This document shows, piece after piece, positions 1-8,035 of a stretch of 64,000 nucleotides of DNA (within the stretch, counting starts at the first letter, position 1; each line of letters opens with the position of its first letter). This stretch comes from Luteimonas sp. JM171 (GTDB lineage Bacteria; Pseudomonadota; Gammaproteobacteria; Xanthomonadales; Xanthomonadaceae). The notes below the pieces were generated by a model, which was given only the letters and a program-made list of their open reading frames with translations, was not told the DNA's origin and did no database searches. A program made the position numbers and the translations under genes. The stretch is taken from NCBI RefSeq assembly GCF_001717465.1, contig NZ_CP017074.1:2928254-2992253 (forward strand), written 5' to 3'.

Positions 1-2927
1 TCGGTGGGCGTGGTGATGGCCTCGTCGTAGGCATTGGTGTGCAGGGAGTTGGCGTTGTCGAACAGGGCGTAGAGCGCCTGCAGCGTGGTGCGGATGTCGT
101 TGAACTGGATCTCCTGCGCGTGCAGTGAGCGTCCGCTGGTCTGGATGTGGTACTTCATCATCTGGCTGCGCTCGTTGGCGCCGTAGCGCTCGCGCATGGC
201 ACGCGCCCAGATGCGGCGGGCGACGCGGCCGATGACGGTGTACTCCGGGTCCATGCCGTTGGAGAAGAAGAAGCTCAGGTTGGGCGCGAAGTCGTTGATG
301 TCCATGCCGCGCGCCAGGTAGTACTCCACGATGGTGAAGCCGTTGGAGAGGGTGAAGGCGAGCTGGCTGATCGGGTTCGCCCCGGCCTCGGCGATGTGGT
401 AGCCAGAGATGGAGACCGAGTAGAAGTTGCGGACCCTGTTGTCCACGAAGTACTGCTGGATGTCGCCCATCATGCGCAGGGCGAACTCGGTGCTGAAGAT
501 GCAGGTGTTCTGGGCCTGGTCCTCCTTGAGGATGTCGGCCTGCACGGTGCCGCGCACGGTGGCGAGGGTCTCGGCCTTGATGCGGGCGTAGGTCTCGGCA
601 TCGACGAGCTGGTCGCCGGTCATGCCGAGGAAGGCCAGGCCGAGGCCGTCGTTGCCTTCCGGCAGGTGGCCGTTGTAGCGCGGGCGCTCGCGGCCTTCGA
701 AGAAGGCGTTGATCTTCTTCTCGGCCTCGGCCCAGCGCGCGCCGTCTTCCTTCAGGTATTTCTCCACCTGCTGGTCGATGGCGGTGTTCATGAACATCGC
801 CAGGATGATCGGCGCCGGGCCGTTGATGGTCATGGAGACGCTGGTGGTGGGCGCGCACAGGTCGAAGCCGGAATACAGCTTCTTCATGTCGTCCAGCGTG
901 GGCACGTTGACGCCGGAGTTGCCGATCTTGCCGTAGATGTCCGGGCGCGGTGCCGGGTCTTCGCCGTAGAGGGTGACCGAGTCGAACGCGGTGGAAAGCC
1001 GCGCCGCCGGCTGGCCGAGGCTGAGGTAATGGAAGCGGCGGTTGGTGCGCTCGGGCGTGCCCTCGCCGGCGAACATGCGGATCGGATCCTCGCCGGTGCG
1101 CCGGTACGGGTACACGCCGCCGGTGTAGGGGTAATGGCCGGGCAGGTTTTCCTTGCCGAGGAAGGTCAGCAGCTCGCCCCAGCTCTTGTAGGTGGGGGCG
1201 GCGATCTTGGGGATCTTCTGGTGGCTGAGGGATTCGCGGTAGTTCTCCACCTTGATGGCGCGGTTGCGCACCTGGTATTCGGTGGTCTCGTCGGTGATCG
1301 ACTTCAGCCGCTGCGGCCACTCGCGCAGGTTGCGCAGGTTCTCGGCGGTGAGGGCCTGCACGGCGTCGTTGTAGCGCTGGCGCAGGGTGGAGAGCGAGCG
1401 GTCGCCTTCCACGTGCAGGTCGTCGCCGTCATAGAGGTCGAGCTGCTTGGGGAGCTTGGGGTCCTCCAGCTCGCGCAGGGCTTCCCAGAAGGACTGGGCG
1501 CGGTCGGCGGCCTCGGCCTGCTTCCCGATCTCGGCGTTGATCGCCCTGCCCTGCTCGGCGATCTCGGCGAGATACCGCACCCGGGCGCCGGGGATCAGCA
1601 CCGTCGCGCGCGGCTCCTTGAGGCTGGTGTCGATGTCGGGCTGGAAGTCGCAGTGCTCCGAGGCGCCGATCTTCTCCGGCAGCTTCTCGCGCAGCAGGCG
1701 GCACAGGTTGGCGAACATCCAGCTGATGCCGGGGTCGTTGAACTGGCTGGCGATGGTGGGATAGACCGGCACGTCCTCGTCGGCGGTCTTGAACGCCACG
1801 CGGTTGCGCTTCCACTGCTTGCGCACGTCGCGCAGGGCGTCCTCGGCGCCGCGCTTGTCGTACTTGTTGAGCACGATGAGCTCGGCGAAATCCAGCATGT
1901 CGATCTTCTCGAGCTGGCTGGCGGCGCCGTAGTCGCTGGTCATCACGTACATCGGGAAGTCGACCAGGTCGACGATCTCCGAATCGGACTGGCCGATGCC
2001 GGCGGTCTCCACGATCACCAGGTCGTAGCCCAGGCCCTTGAGGAAGCCGATGCAGTCCTTGAGCACGGCGTTGGTGGCCACGTGCTGGCGGCGGGTGGCC
2101 ATGGAGCGCATGTACACACGGTGGCTGCGCAGCGAGTTCATGCGGATGCGGTCGCCCAGCAGCGCGCCGCCGGTGCGGCGGCGGGTGGGGTCGACCGAGA
2201 TCACGGCGATCCGCATCTGCGGGAAACTGGCCAGGAAGCGGTTGAGCAGCTCGTCGGTCACGGAGCTCTTGCCGGCGCCGCCGGTGCCGGTGATGCCGAT
2301 CACCGGGGCGTGTTCGTCGGCGGCGGCCCACTGCTTGCGCAGCATGGCCAGCTCGGCTTCGGTGTGCACGCCGTCCTCGAGCGCGCTGAGCACGCGGCCG
2401 ATGGCGATCTCGTCGTCCATGGCGGGCCTGGTGCTGGCGGGCGCGCGGGCTTCATCGGCGCGCTGGTCGCGGGCCTGGGAAACGCGCTCCACCACGTCCT
2501 CGATCATCTCCACCAGGCCCAGCTTCATGCCGTCGTTGGGGTGGTAGATGCGCTCGACGCCGTAGTCCTCGAGCTCGCGGATCTCCTCCGGGGTGATGGT
2601 CCCGCCACCGCCGCCGACCACGCGGATGTGGCCGGCGCCGCGCTCGCGCAGCATGTCCACCATGTACTTCATGTACTCCACGTGCCCGCCCTGGTAGCTG
2701 GAGAGCGCGATGGCGTCGGCGTCCTCCTGCAGGGCGGCGCGCACCACGTCCTCCACCGAGCGGTTGTGGCCCAGGTGGATCACTTCCGCGCCCTGGGCCT
2801 GGATCAGCCGGCGCATGATGTTGATGGCGGCGTCGTGGCCGTCGAACAGGCTGGCGGCGGTGACGAAGCGCAGCGGGGTCGCCTCGGTGCGGGCTTCGGA
2901 AACAGGCTGGGAGGCGGGAACGCTCAT
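1..2927 (-). CDS. icmF: Fused acyl-CoA mutase IcmF, 5' part (C-terminus beyond window)
   Basis: Fused B12-dependent mutase that interconverts isobutyryl-CoA and n-butyryl-CoA type substrates and carries its own G-protein chaperone. ATG at 2927 opens a frame that stays open to base 1, about 975 codons; the family is usually about 1,090 residues, so roughly the last tenth lies outside. Order of domains: B12-binding domain at about residues 20-150 with DGHDAA near residue 29 (the IcmF form of DxHxxG) and a VVGGGGGT turn; MeaB-like GTPase with P-loop GTGGAGKSS near residue 215; then the mutase barrel, with [16 protein letters not shown] close to the window edge. The in-line fusion of all three separates IcmF from ordinary methylmalonyl-CoA mutase. 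The next gene upstream is a same-strand flavoprotein with no obvious functional link. Confidence 0.95.
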   Translation of the reverse strand, partial: MSVPASQPVSEARTEATPLRFVTAASLFDGHDAAINIMRRLIQAQGAEVIHLGHNRSVEDVVRAALQEDADAIALSSYQGGHVEYMKYMVDMLRERGAGHIRVVGGGGGTITPEEIRELEDYGVERIYHPNDGMKLGLVEMIEDVVERVSQARDQRADEARAPASTRPAMDDEIAIGRVLSALEDGVHTEAELAMLRKQWAAADEHAPVIGITGTGGAGKSSVTDELLNRFLASFPQMRIAVISVDPTRRRTGGALLGDRIRMNSLRSHRVYMRSMATRRQHVATNAVLKDCIGFLKGLGYDLVIVETAGIGQSDSEIVDLVDFPMYVMTSDYGAASQLEKIDMLDFAELIVLNKYDKRGAEDALRDVRKQWKRNRVAFKTADEDVPVYPTIASQFNDPGISWMFANLCRLLREKLPEKIGASEHCDFQPDIDTSLKEPRATVLIPGARVRYLAEIAEQGRAINAEIGKQAEAADRAQSFWEALRELEDPKLPKQLDLYDGDDLHVEGDRSLSTLRQRYNDAVQALTAENLRNLREWPQRLKSITDETTEYQVRNRAIKVENYRESLSHQKIPKIAAPTYKSWGELLTFLGKENLPGHYPYTGGVYPYRRTGEDPIRMFAGEGTPERTNRRFHYLSLGQPAARLSTAFDSVTLYGEDPAPRPDIYGKIGNSGVNVPTLDDMKKLYSGFDLCAPTTSVSMTINGPAPIILAMFMNTAIDQQVEKYLKEDGARWAEAEKKINAFFEGRERPRYNGHLPEGNDGLGLAFLGMTGDQLVDAETYARIKAETLATVRGTVQADILKEDQAQNTCIFSTEFALRMMGDIQQYFVDNRVRNFYSVSISGYHIAEAGANPISQLAFTLSNGFTIVEYYLARGMDINDFAPNLSFFFSNGMDPEYTVIGRVARRIWARAMRERYGANERSQMMKYHIQTSGRSLHAQEIQFNDIRTTLQALYALFDNANSLHTNAYDEAITTPT

Positions 2928-2988
2928 GTCGCGGATCCAGAAAAAACCGGGAATCCGTGATTGTATCGCGCCGCCGGGGGCGGCTCCG

Positions 2989-3795
2989 TCAGCCGGCGTG
3001 CTTCCAGTAGCCGGTGGCGCGGATCCAGTCCTTGGGTACGCCGCGCTCCTCGCTGAGCGCGATGCGCATCCGGCGCGCGCGGGCGGATTCGCAGGCGATC
3101 CACCAGAAGGCGTCGCCAGCGGGCGAAACCCCGGCCAGCGCGTCTTCCAGCAGGGTACCCAGCGCCGGATGCCCGCAGTTGCGCGGCAGCCAGGTGATGT
3201 CCGCCTCCGCCCGCGTGGCCAGGGCTTGCTGGTCGCCCTCCTCCGGCACCTCGATCAGCACGATGGCCTTCTGGCCGGCCGGCATTTCCTCCAGCCAGCG
3301 GGCGATGGCGGGCAGCGCGCTTTCGTCGCCCACCAATACGTAATGGTCGAAATCCGGCGCCACCAGGAATGATCCGCGCGGGCCGCCGAAGGCCAGCCGA
3401 TCGCCAGGTTTGGCGGCGGCTGCCCAGTTGCTGGCAGCGCCGTCGCCGTGCAGGACGAAATCGATCGCCAGCGTGTTGGCGTCCGCGTCGTGGAGTCGCG
3501 GCGTGTAGTCGCGCGCCGGCGATGGCGCCTTGCCTTCAGGAAACACCGGCCCGTCCGGCCCCAGCGTGGGCGTTACGAACTCGCCATCCGCGTTGGGGAA
3601 GAACACCTTGATGTGGTCATCGGGCGACGCGCTGTGGAAGCCCTCCAGCTCCGGCCCGCCCACCACGATCCGGCGCATGTGCGGGGTCAGGTCCGTGACC
3701 TCGAGCACTTCAACGCGGCGGAAGACCAGGGGGTGGCGGACGGTACGGTTTTCGTGCTGGGTCAATGCGGGGCGGCCTGGGATGGGGGGCTTCAT
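2989..3795 (-). CDS. Siderophore-interacting protein (FAD-dependent ferric-siderophore reductase family)
   Basis: 268-residue cytoplasmic flavoprotein of the SIP/ViuB/YqjH family, which releases iron from imported ferric siderophores by reduction. The N-terminal half is the FAD-binding beta barrel with the RDYTPR motif (family RxYTxR) and a GGPRGSF phosphate-binding segment. The C-terminal half is the NAD(P)H-type domain, with [15 protein letters not shown] in the middle and ending ATGYWKHAG, typical of the family. I chose the ATG at 3795, just before conserved sequence; the frame is open further upstream but runs into the DUF1328 gene. No Fur box was recognised. The specific siderophore cannot be deduced. 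Confidence 0.9.
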   Translation of the reverse strand: MKPPIPGRPALTQHENRTVRHPLVFRRVEVLEVTDLTPHMRRIVVGGPELEGFHSASPDDHIKVFFPNADGEFVTPTLGPDGPVFPEGKAPSPARDYTPRLHDADANTLAIDFVLHGDGAASNWAAAAKPGDRLAFGGPRGSFLVAPDFDHYVLVGDESALPAIARWLEEMPAGQKAIVLIEVPEEGDQQALATRAEADITWLPRNCGHPALGTLLEDALAGVSPAGDAFWWIACESARARRMRIALSEERGVPKDWIRATGYWKHAG

Positions 3796-3833
3796 TGTAT
3801 CGGCCGCCTGCTGAAGCCCCCCGTGCCACCCGG

Positions 3834-4007
3834 CTACGTGACCTTCTTGAAGATGGTGAAGCCGAGGATGAACAGCACCACCGCAATGATGATGCCGGCC
3901 CAGAACAGGAACTGCGCGATGCCCATGGCGGCGCCGGCGACGCCGGACCAGCCGAGCAGCCCGGCCAGCAGCCCGATGACGGCGAAGATGATGGCCCACT
4001 TGATCAT
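3834..4007 (-). CDS. Small DUF1328 (YtjA-like) membrane protein
   Basis: 57-residue protein of almost only hydrophobic residues: two transmembrane helices (about residues 5-25 and 30-52) joined by a short Gly/Ala-rich turn and ended by a lysine-containing tail (FKKVT). Length and composition match the DUF1328/YtjA family, small inner-membrane proteins of unknown function often linked with envelope or osmotic stress. An excellent Shine-Dalgarno sequence, AAAGGAGGGT on the minus strand at 4020..4011, precedes the ATG at 4007, which supports real translation despite the small size. Confidence 0.85.
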   Translation of the reverse strand: MIKWAIIFAVIGLLAGLLGWSGVAGAAMGIAQFLFWAGIIIAVVLFILGFTIFKKVT

Positions 4008-4105
4008 GCAACCCTCCTTTGCGGATGCCCGCGCGGGATGCGGGCGGTTGCCTGCAGTCTCCCGGCGGCCGCGTGCCGCGGATGTGAATCGGGCGCGGCG
4101 AGGCC

Positions 4106-4819
4106 TCAGGCAGGCCCGGTGTGGGGATGCCAGAGCACCAGCTCGCGGCTGCTGACCACGATGATGGCGCCGCTGGCGGCGTGCGCTTCCGGGTTGTTGA
4201 TGATGTCGTCGATCGTCGCCGCGCTGTCGTCCTGCCCCCACACGCCCACCCAGGCATCGCGGCCGCTTTGCTTGGCGGCATAGAGGGCGCGATCGGCCAG
4301 CGCCACTACATCCTGCCAGTCGCCGCCCGTACTCCGCCCCGCGGGAAAGAACGGGCGGCAGGCGAAGCCGATGGACACCGACATCCGCGGCGGCGCTCCC
4401 CTGCCCCCGTTGGCTCCATTGCCCGCGGGCACGGCCACACCTGCGGCCGCGGTGCGCAGGCGTTCGGCCATCTGCTGGGCCTGGGCCAGGTCCAGGCCGC
4501 TGCGGCCCACCAGGAACTCCTCGCCGCCCCAGCGCGCAACGATGTCATCAGCACGGCAGCAGGCCCGCAGCTCGTGCGCCACCGCGGCCAGCGCGGCATC
4601 GCCTGCGGCGTGGCCGAAGCCGTCGTTGCGGGCCTTGAAGTGGTCGATGTCGATGAGGAACGCCACGTCGCGCTGCCCGGACCCGGGCGTCGCCGCACTT
4701 TCGCGCTGCAGCCGAGCGGTGGCGGCGCAGCGGTTGAGCAGGCCGGTGAGCGGGTCGATCTCGCTCAGGTGGCTCGGGTTCGTCGGGGCATCGCCAGCGG
4801 GCATGGCAGCGGAAGGCAC
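4106..4819 (-). CDS. GGDEF-domain diguanylate cyclase
   Basis: 237 residues from a GTG at 4819 (an in-frame ATG at 4804 is the alternative); neither has a clear ribosome site. It is nearly a bare GGDEF domain: DPLTGLLNR entry motif at 22-30, metal-binding Asp in LIDIDHF (Asp57), signature GGEEF at 98-102, and the product-inhibition site RADD at 89-92 at the usual spacing. It should therefore make cyclic di-GMP from GTP and be feedback-inhibited. A short unassigned C-terminal tail (about 190-237) follows. It lies directly after the bacteriophytochrome and in the same reading frame: only the bphP TGA and 21 open codons separate them. This suggests that it is, or once was, the output of the light sensor. 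Confidence 0.88.
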   Translation of the reverse strand: MPSAAMPAGDAPTNPSHLSEIDPLTGLLNRCAATARLQRESAATPGSGQRDVAFLIDIDHFKARNDGFGHAAGDAALAAVAHELRACCRADDIVARWGGEEFLVGRSGLDLAQAQQMAERLRTAAAGVAVPAGNGANGGRGAPPRMSVSIGFACRPFFPAGRSTGGDWQDVVALADRALYAAKQSGRDAWVGVWGQDDSAATIDDIINNPEAHAASGAIIVVSSRELVLWHPHTGPA

Positions 4820-4882
4820 ATACGTAGCGGCGGCGGGGTGTGTACGGGGCGCGTGCGGCCGGGGCGGGATGAGCCCGACGGC

Positions 4883-6565
4883 TCAGGGTTCTGTTTCGGC
4901 TTCGGCCAGCGCGCCGAGCTCACGTTCCAGCTGCGACAGGAGGCCGTGCACGCGCTTGAGGCGGGCCTGGCCGGGCGCGGCGCCGCCCATCAGCTCCGCC
5001 AGCCGGCGCAGCCGCGCGGCCTGCTCGCGGATTTCCAGCACCGCGGCCGGGTCCCTCGCCAGCCGGGCACGGGCCCCGGCACCGGCGTCCGCTCCCGCGC
5101 GCTCGAACACCAGGCGCAGGCGCTGCGCCAGCTCGATGTCGCGCCGGGTCCACGGGCGGGCCCCGCCTTGCACCTGCTCCTGCCACTCGGCGAAGCTGGT
5201 GCGCGGCCCCACGCGATCGCCGGAAGGGTTGATCTGGAACGGCTGGTCGGGCCGGCCGGCCCAGCGCACGGTCAGGCGCTCTTCGCGCCGGAACAGCAGC
5301 ATCCAGCCGCCCACCCCGCGGCCGAGCGGAACGGCAAGCAGGCCGCAAGCCTCGGCGTGGGGCGTGGGCGACCAGTCGTCGCTGCGGTGGGTGTGAGAGA
5401 CGCCGGAGCGGCCCCGGGTGCGGACCCAGCGCAGGGCGGCGTCGATGCCGCCGCTGTCGGGGACGCTGCCGTGGGCATGGGTGGAACCTTCCACATGCAC
5501 CACGATGCCAGCGGCGGGCACCGCGGCCAGCGCCTGGGGCAGCGCGCGGCCAAGCGCGCGGATGGGATCGGAAGCGCGGTGCAGCCTTGATTCCAGCGTG
5601 TCGCGCTGGGCGCGCATGGCCTCCTCGCGCTCCACGGCCTCGCGCAGGGCGGAGGCGTCCAGGATCATCGAGGCGTGGCGCCCCAGCAGGTCGAGCGTTT
5701 GCCGGGTGCGGGCCGACACCGGACGCGGCTCATGGTGGTGGCAGGCCACCAGGCCCCACAGCCGGCCATCCACCACCAGCGAGATCGACATGGAGGCGGC
5801 GACGCCCATGTTGAGCAGGTATTCCAGGTGCACCGGCGACACCGTGCGCAGCACGTCGAAGCTCATGTCGAGCGGCTCGGCCAGGTCCGGATGCTGGTGC
5901 ACGGGGACCGGCACGTGGCTGGCGTCGGCAATCGCACGCACGCGGTTGCGCAGGTACAGCGCGCGCGCCTGCGGCGGGATGTCGGAGGCCGGATAGCGCA
6001 GGCCGAAGTACGAAGGCAGATCGCCGTCGAGCGCTTCGGCCACCACTTCACCGGTGTCGTCGTGCAGGAAGCGGTAGACCATGACCCGCGAATAGCCGGA
6101 GACGGCCTGCACCTGGGCGGCCAGCGACTGGAGCAGGCTCTCGCGCGGACTGCTGTCGAGCGCCAGCGCGGCCTGGCTTTCATCCGGATCCTGTCCGTCT
6201 CCGCACGGCTCCAGCTCCACGTGCACCAGCTCGCAGGCGGAGTGGGCGCTCACGTGGTGCAGCGCGCCGAGCGCGCCGATGTTGACCATGCCGGCCAGGC
6301 GCGACGGGCCCGGCTCGGCGTTGGCCAGTGATTCGGAGATCAGGCGCAGGACCACGGGATCGAGGAACTTCTGGATCGGCTGGCCCAGCACTTCGTCGAT
6401 GCCCGCGGTCTCGAACAGGCTGGCTGCGTTGGCCGAGGCGGCCATGATCATCTTGCTGCCCCGCTGGTAGACCAGCAGCACGCCCGGGGGCTGGATGCCG
6501 CCGATGATGTGGATCGGCTCGGTGGCGCAGGTTTCCAGCGCGCGACGGTAGGCGTCTTTGTTCAT
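4883..6565 (-). CDS. bphP: Bacteriophytochrome photosensory protein (PAS-GAF-PHY, no kinase)
   Basis: 560-residue red/far-red photoreceptor. Cys13 sits where bacteriophytochromes attach biliverdin, followed by EPIHIIGGIQPPG of the PAS domain. The GAF domain has PASDIP (192-197) and the chromophore-pocket histidines in SPVHLEYL (His246) and VACHHH (His276). The PHY domain has the tongue motifs WAG (435-437) and PRTSF (454-458). These features predict normal photochemistry. The protein ends after a helical, coiled-coil-like tail (about 505-555) with no HisKA/HATPase or PAS output domain. ATG overlaps the bphO stop (ATGA), so the two are translationally coupled and biliverdin supply is tied to the apoprotein. 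The next frame downstream, in phase, is the GGDEF gene. Confidence 0.95.
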   Translation of the reverse strand: MNKDAYRRALETCATEPIHIIGGIQPPGVLLVYQRGSKMIMAASANAASLFETAGIDEVLGQPIQKFLDPVVLRLISESLANAEPGPSRLAGMVNIGALGALHHVSAHSACELVHVELEPCGDGQDPDESQAALALDSSPRESLLQSLAAQVQAVSGYSRVMVYRFLHDDTGEVVAEALDGDLPSYFGLRYPASDIPPQARALYLRNRVRAIADASHVPVPVHQHPDLAEPLDMSFDVLRTVSPVHLEYLLNMGVAASMSISLVVDGRLWGLVACHHHEPRPVSARTRQTLDLLGRHASMILDASALREAVEREEAMRAQRDTLESRLHRASDPIRALGRALPQALAAVPAAGIVVHVEGSTHAHGSVPDSGGIDAALRWVRTRGRSGVSHTHRSDDWSPTPHAEACGLLAVPLGRGVGGWMLLFRREERLTVRWAGRPDQPFQINPSGDRVGPRTSFAEWQEQVQGGARPWTRRDIELAQRLRLVFERAGADAGAGARARLARDPAAVLEIREQAARLRRLAELMGGAAPGQARLKRVHGLLSQLERELGALAEAETEP

Positions 6566-7140
6566 GCAGGGGCCTCCATGGCATCGAGTTGGTGTTCCAC
6601 GAGCCCGAAGCCGCGGCGGGCGCCGCGCAGGGCGTCACTGGCGTCGGCTTCGGGAAGTGCGTCGAGCACCTGCCGGAAGCGCCCCCAGCGGCGGGGGTCG
6701 GCAAGCTGGGAATCGATGAAGCTGCGGGCGTCCGCAACGTGCGGATGCGCCGCCTGGAGGCGATCGAGATCGCGCGCCAGCAGCCGGGCGCCCATGGCGG
6801 AGCCTTCCATCACATAGCTGGCGCCCAGCCATTCGGCTGCGCTGATGGCGTCCGCGGGCAGCTCGAATGCGGTGGGCGTGGTGTCCAGGCGCCTGAGGTC
6901 TTCGCGCAGCTGCTGCGGACGCTCGGGCGCGTGCCAGCAGGCCAGCGCCTGCCAGTCCGGCTGCCAGGCGCGATGCAACCACTGGGCAAGCGGCAGGATG
7001 GCCTGCAGGTAGCGGACGTAGACGGCGGGCGAATCAAGCCCCGCCGGGAAAGCGGCATCCACGTGATCGTGGGTGCCGCGGGTGGCGGCGCGCAGTTGCG
7101 ATGTGAGTCCGGTCGCCGGGCGTGGGGCGGACGGTTCCAT
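6562..7140 (-). CDS. bphO: Biliverdin-producing heme oxygenase
   Basis: 192-residue heme oxygenase-like protein, which opens heme to biliverdin, the phytochrome chromophore. Evidence: LRAATRGTHDHVDAAF near the N-terminus with the likely proximal heme ligand (His24, or His26 as alternative), and WLGASYVMEGSAMGARLL, matching the family GxxYVxEGSxxGG helix, with Ala in place of the last conserved Gly of the motif. First gene of the bphO-bphP-(GGDEF) operon; its TGA overlaps the bphP ATG by four bases. A good Shine-Dalgarno (AGGGGAGG) precedes the ATG at 7140, and a promoter-like pair lies 42 bases upstream. Confidence 0.9.
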   Translation of the reverse strand: MEPSAPRPATGLTSQLRAATRGTHDHVDAAFPAGLDSPAVYVRYLQAILPLAQWLHRAWQPDWQALACWHAPERPQQLREDLRRLDTTPTAFELPADAISAAEWLGASYVMEGSAMGARLLARDLDRLQAAHPHVADARSFIDSQLADPRRWGRFRQVLDALPEADASDALRGARRGFGLVEHQLDAMEAPA

Positions 7141-7181
7141 TCCGTGCCTCCCCTTGGCGTGAATGCGAATCTCGAGCCGCC

Positions 7182-7210
7182 ATATAATCACCCGGGCAGC
7201 TGCCGGTAAA
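7182..7210 (-). promoter_or_regulatory. Predicted sigma-70 promoter of bphO-bphP
   Basis: On the minus strand TTTACC (7210..7205) and TTATAT (7187..7182) are separated by 17 bases and lie about 42 bases before the bphO start codon. The spacing and the AT-rich -10 stand out from the surrounding GC-rich DNA. Confidence 0.5.
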
Positions 7211-7288
7211 CCCCGAAATCCGGTCCAGCCTGAACGGGACAGGCGCGGCAGCGGTGCGCGGCACGGACCCCAACGGCGGGCGCCGGGC

Positions 7289-8035
7289 TCAGCCCTGGCG
7301 CTGGCGGACTGCCTCGAACAGCGCGATGCCGGTGGCAACGGAGACGTTGAGGCTCTCGAAATCGCCGGGCATCGGAATGCGCGCAAGGTGGTCGCAGTAC
7401 TCGCGGGTGAGGCGGCGCAGGCCGTCGGCTTCGCCCCCCATCACCAGGGCGATGTTGCCGGTGAGGTCCAGGCTGTAGAGCGTGGCGTCGGCGTCGCCGG
7501 CCAGGCCGTGGATCCACACGCCCTGCTTCTGCAGCTCGCGCAGGGTGCGGGCCAGGTTGGTGGCGCGCACCACGGGGATGATGTCGGCGGCGCCGGCGGA
7601 GGTCTTGCGCACGGTGGCGGTGACCTGCACCGCCTTGTCCTTGGGAATCACCACCGCGGTGGCGTTGGCGGCCGCGGCGCTGCGCAGGCATGCGCCGAGG
7701 TTGTGCGGATCCTGCACGCCATCGAGCACCAGCACCAGCGCCTGGCCGTTGGCAGCCTCCACCAGGTCGGCCAGGTCCTTTTCGTCCCAGGTCCTGGCCG
7801 CCACGTAGCGCGCGGCCACGCCCTGGTGGCGCAGGCCGCCGGCCACGCCGTCCAGCGCCTGCTGGGTGACGCGGCGCACGTCGATGTCCTTGCGCCGCGC
7901 CTCGGTCTCGATCTCGGCCACGCGCGGGTTCTTGGCGCCGGCTTCCACCAGCACCTCGCGCACGTTGTCGGCGTCGTGCTCCAGCGCGGCCGCCACGGCA
8001 TTGATGCCGGCGATCCAGGGGGATTGCTTGCTCAT
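7289..8035 (-). CDS. rlmB: 23S rRNA (guanosine-2'-O-)-methyltransferase RlmB
   Basis: 248-residue SPOUT-class methyltransferase that methylates the 2'-OH of G2251 in the peptidyl-transferase centre of 23S rRNA. The N-terminal ribosome-binding domain (WIAGINAVAAALEH at residues 7-20) is followed by the SPOUT core: LDGVQDPHNLGACLRSA (motif 1), LVMGGEADGLRRLTRE (motif 2) and IPMPGDFESLNVSVATGIAL (motif 3 knot). Its ATG overlaps the TGA of rnr by one base (TGATG), the usual rnr-rlmB pairing of gammaproteobacteria. Confidence 0.97.
   Translation of the reverse strand: MSKQSPWIAGINAVAAALEHDADNVREVLVEAGAKNPRVAEIETEARRKDIDVRRVTQQALDGVAGGLRHQGVAARYVAARTWDEKDLADLVEAANGQALVLVLDGVQDPHNLGACLRSAAAANATAVVIPKDKAVQVTATVRKTSAGAADIIPVVRATNLARTLRELQKQGVWIHGLAGDADATLYSLDLTGNIALVMGGEADGLRRLTREYCDHLARIPMPGDFESLNVSVATGIALFEAVRQRQG

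Noticed and set aside
147..2960. 937-codon open frame on the plus strand
   Set aside because: Antisense to icmF; repetitive Val/Ala/His/Gly composition typical of shadows in GC-rich DNA, no family motif.
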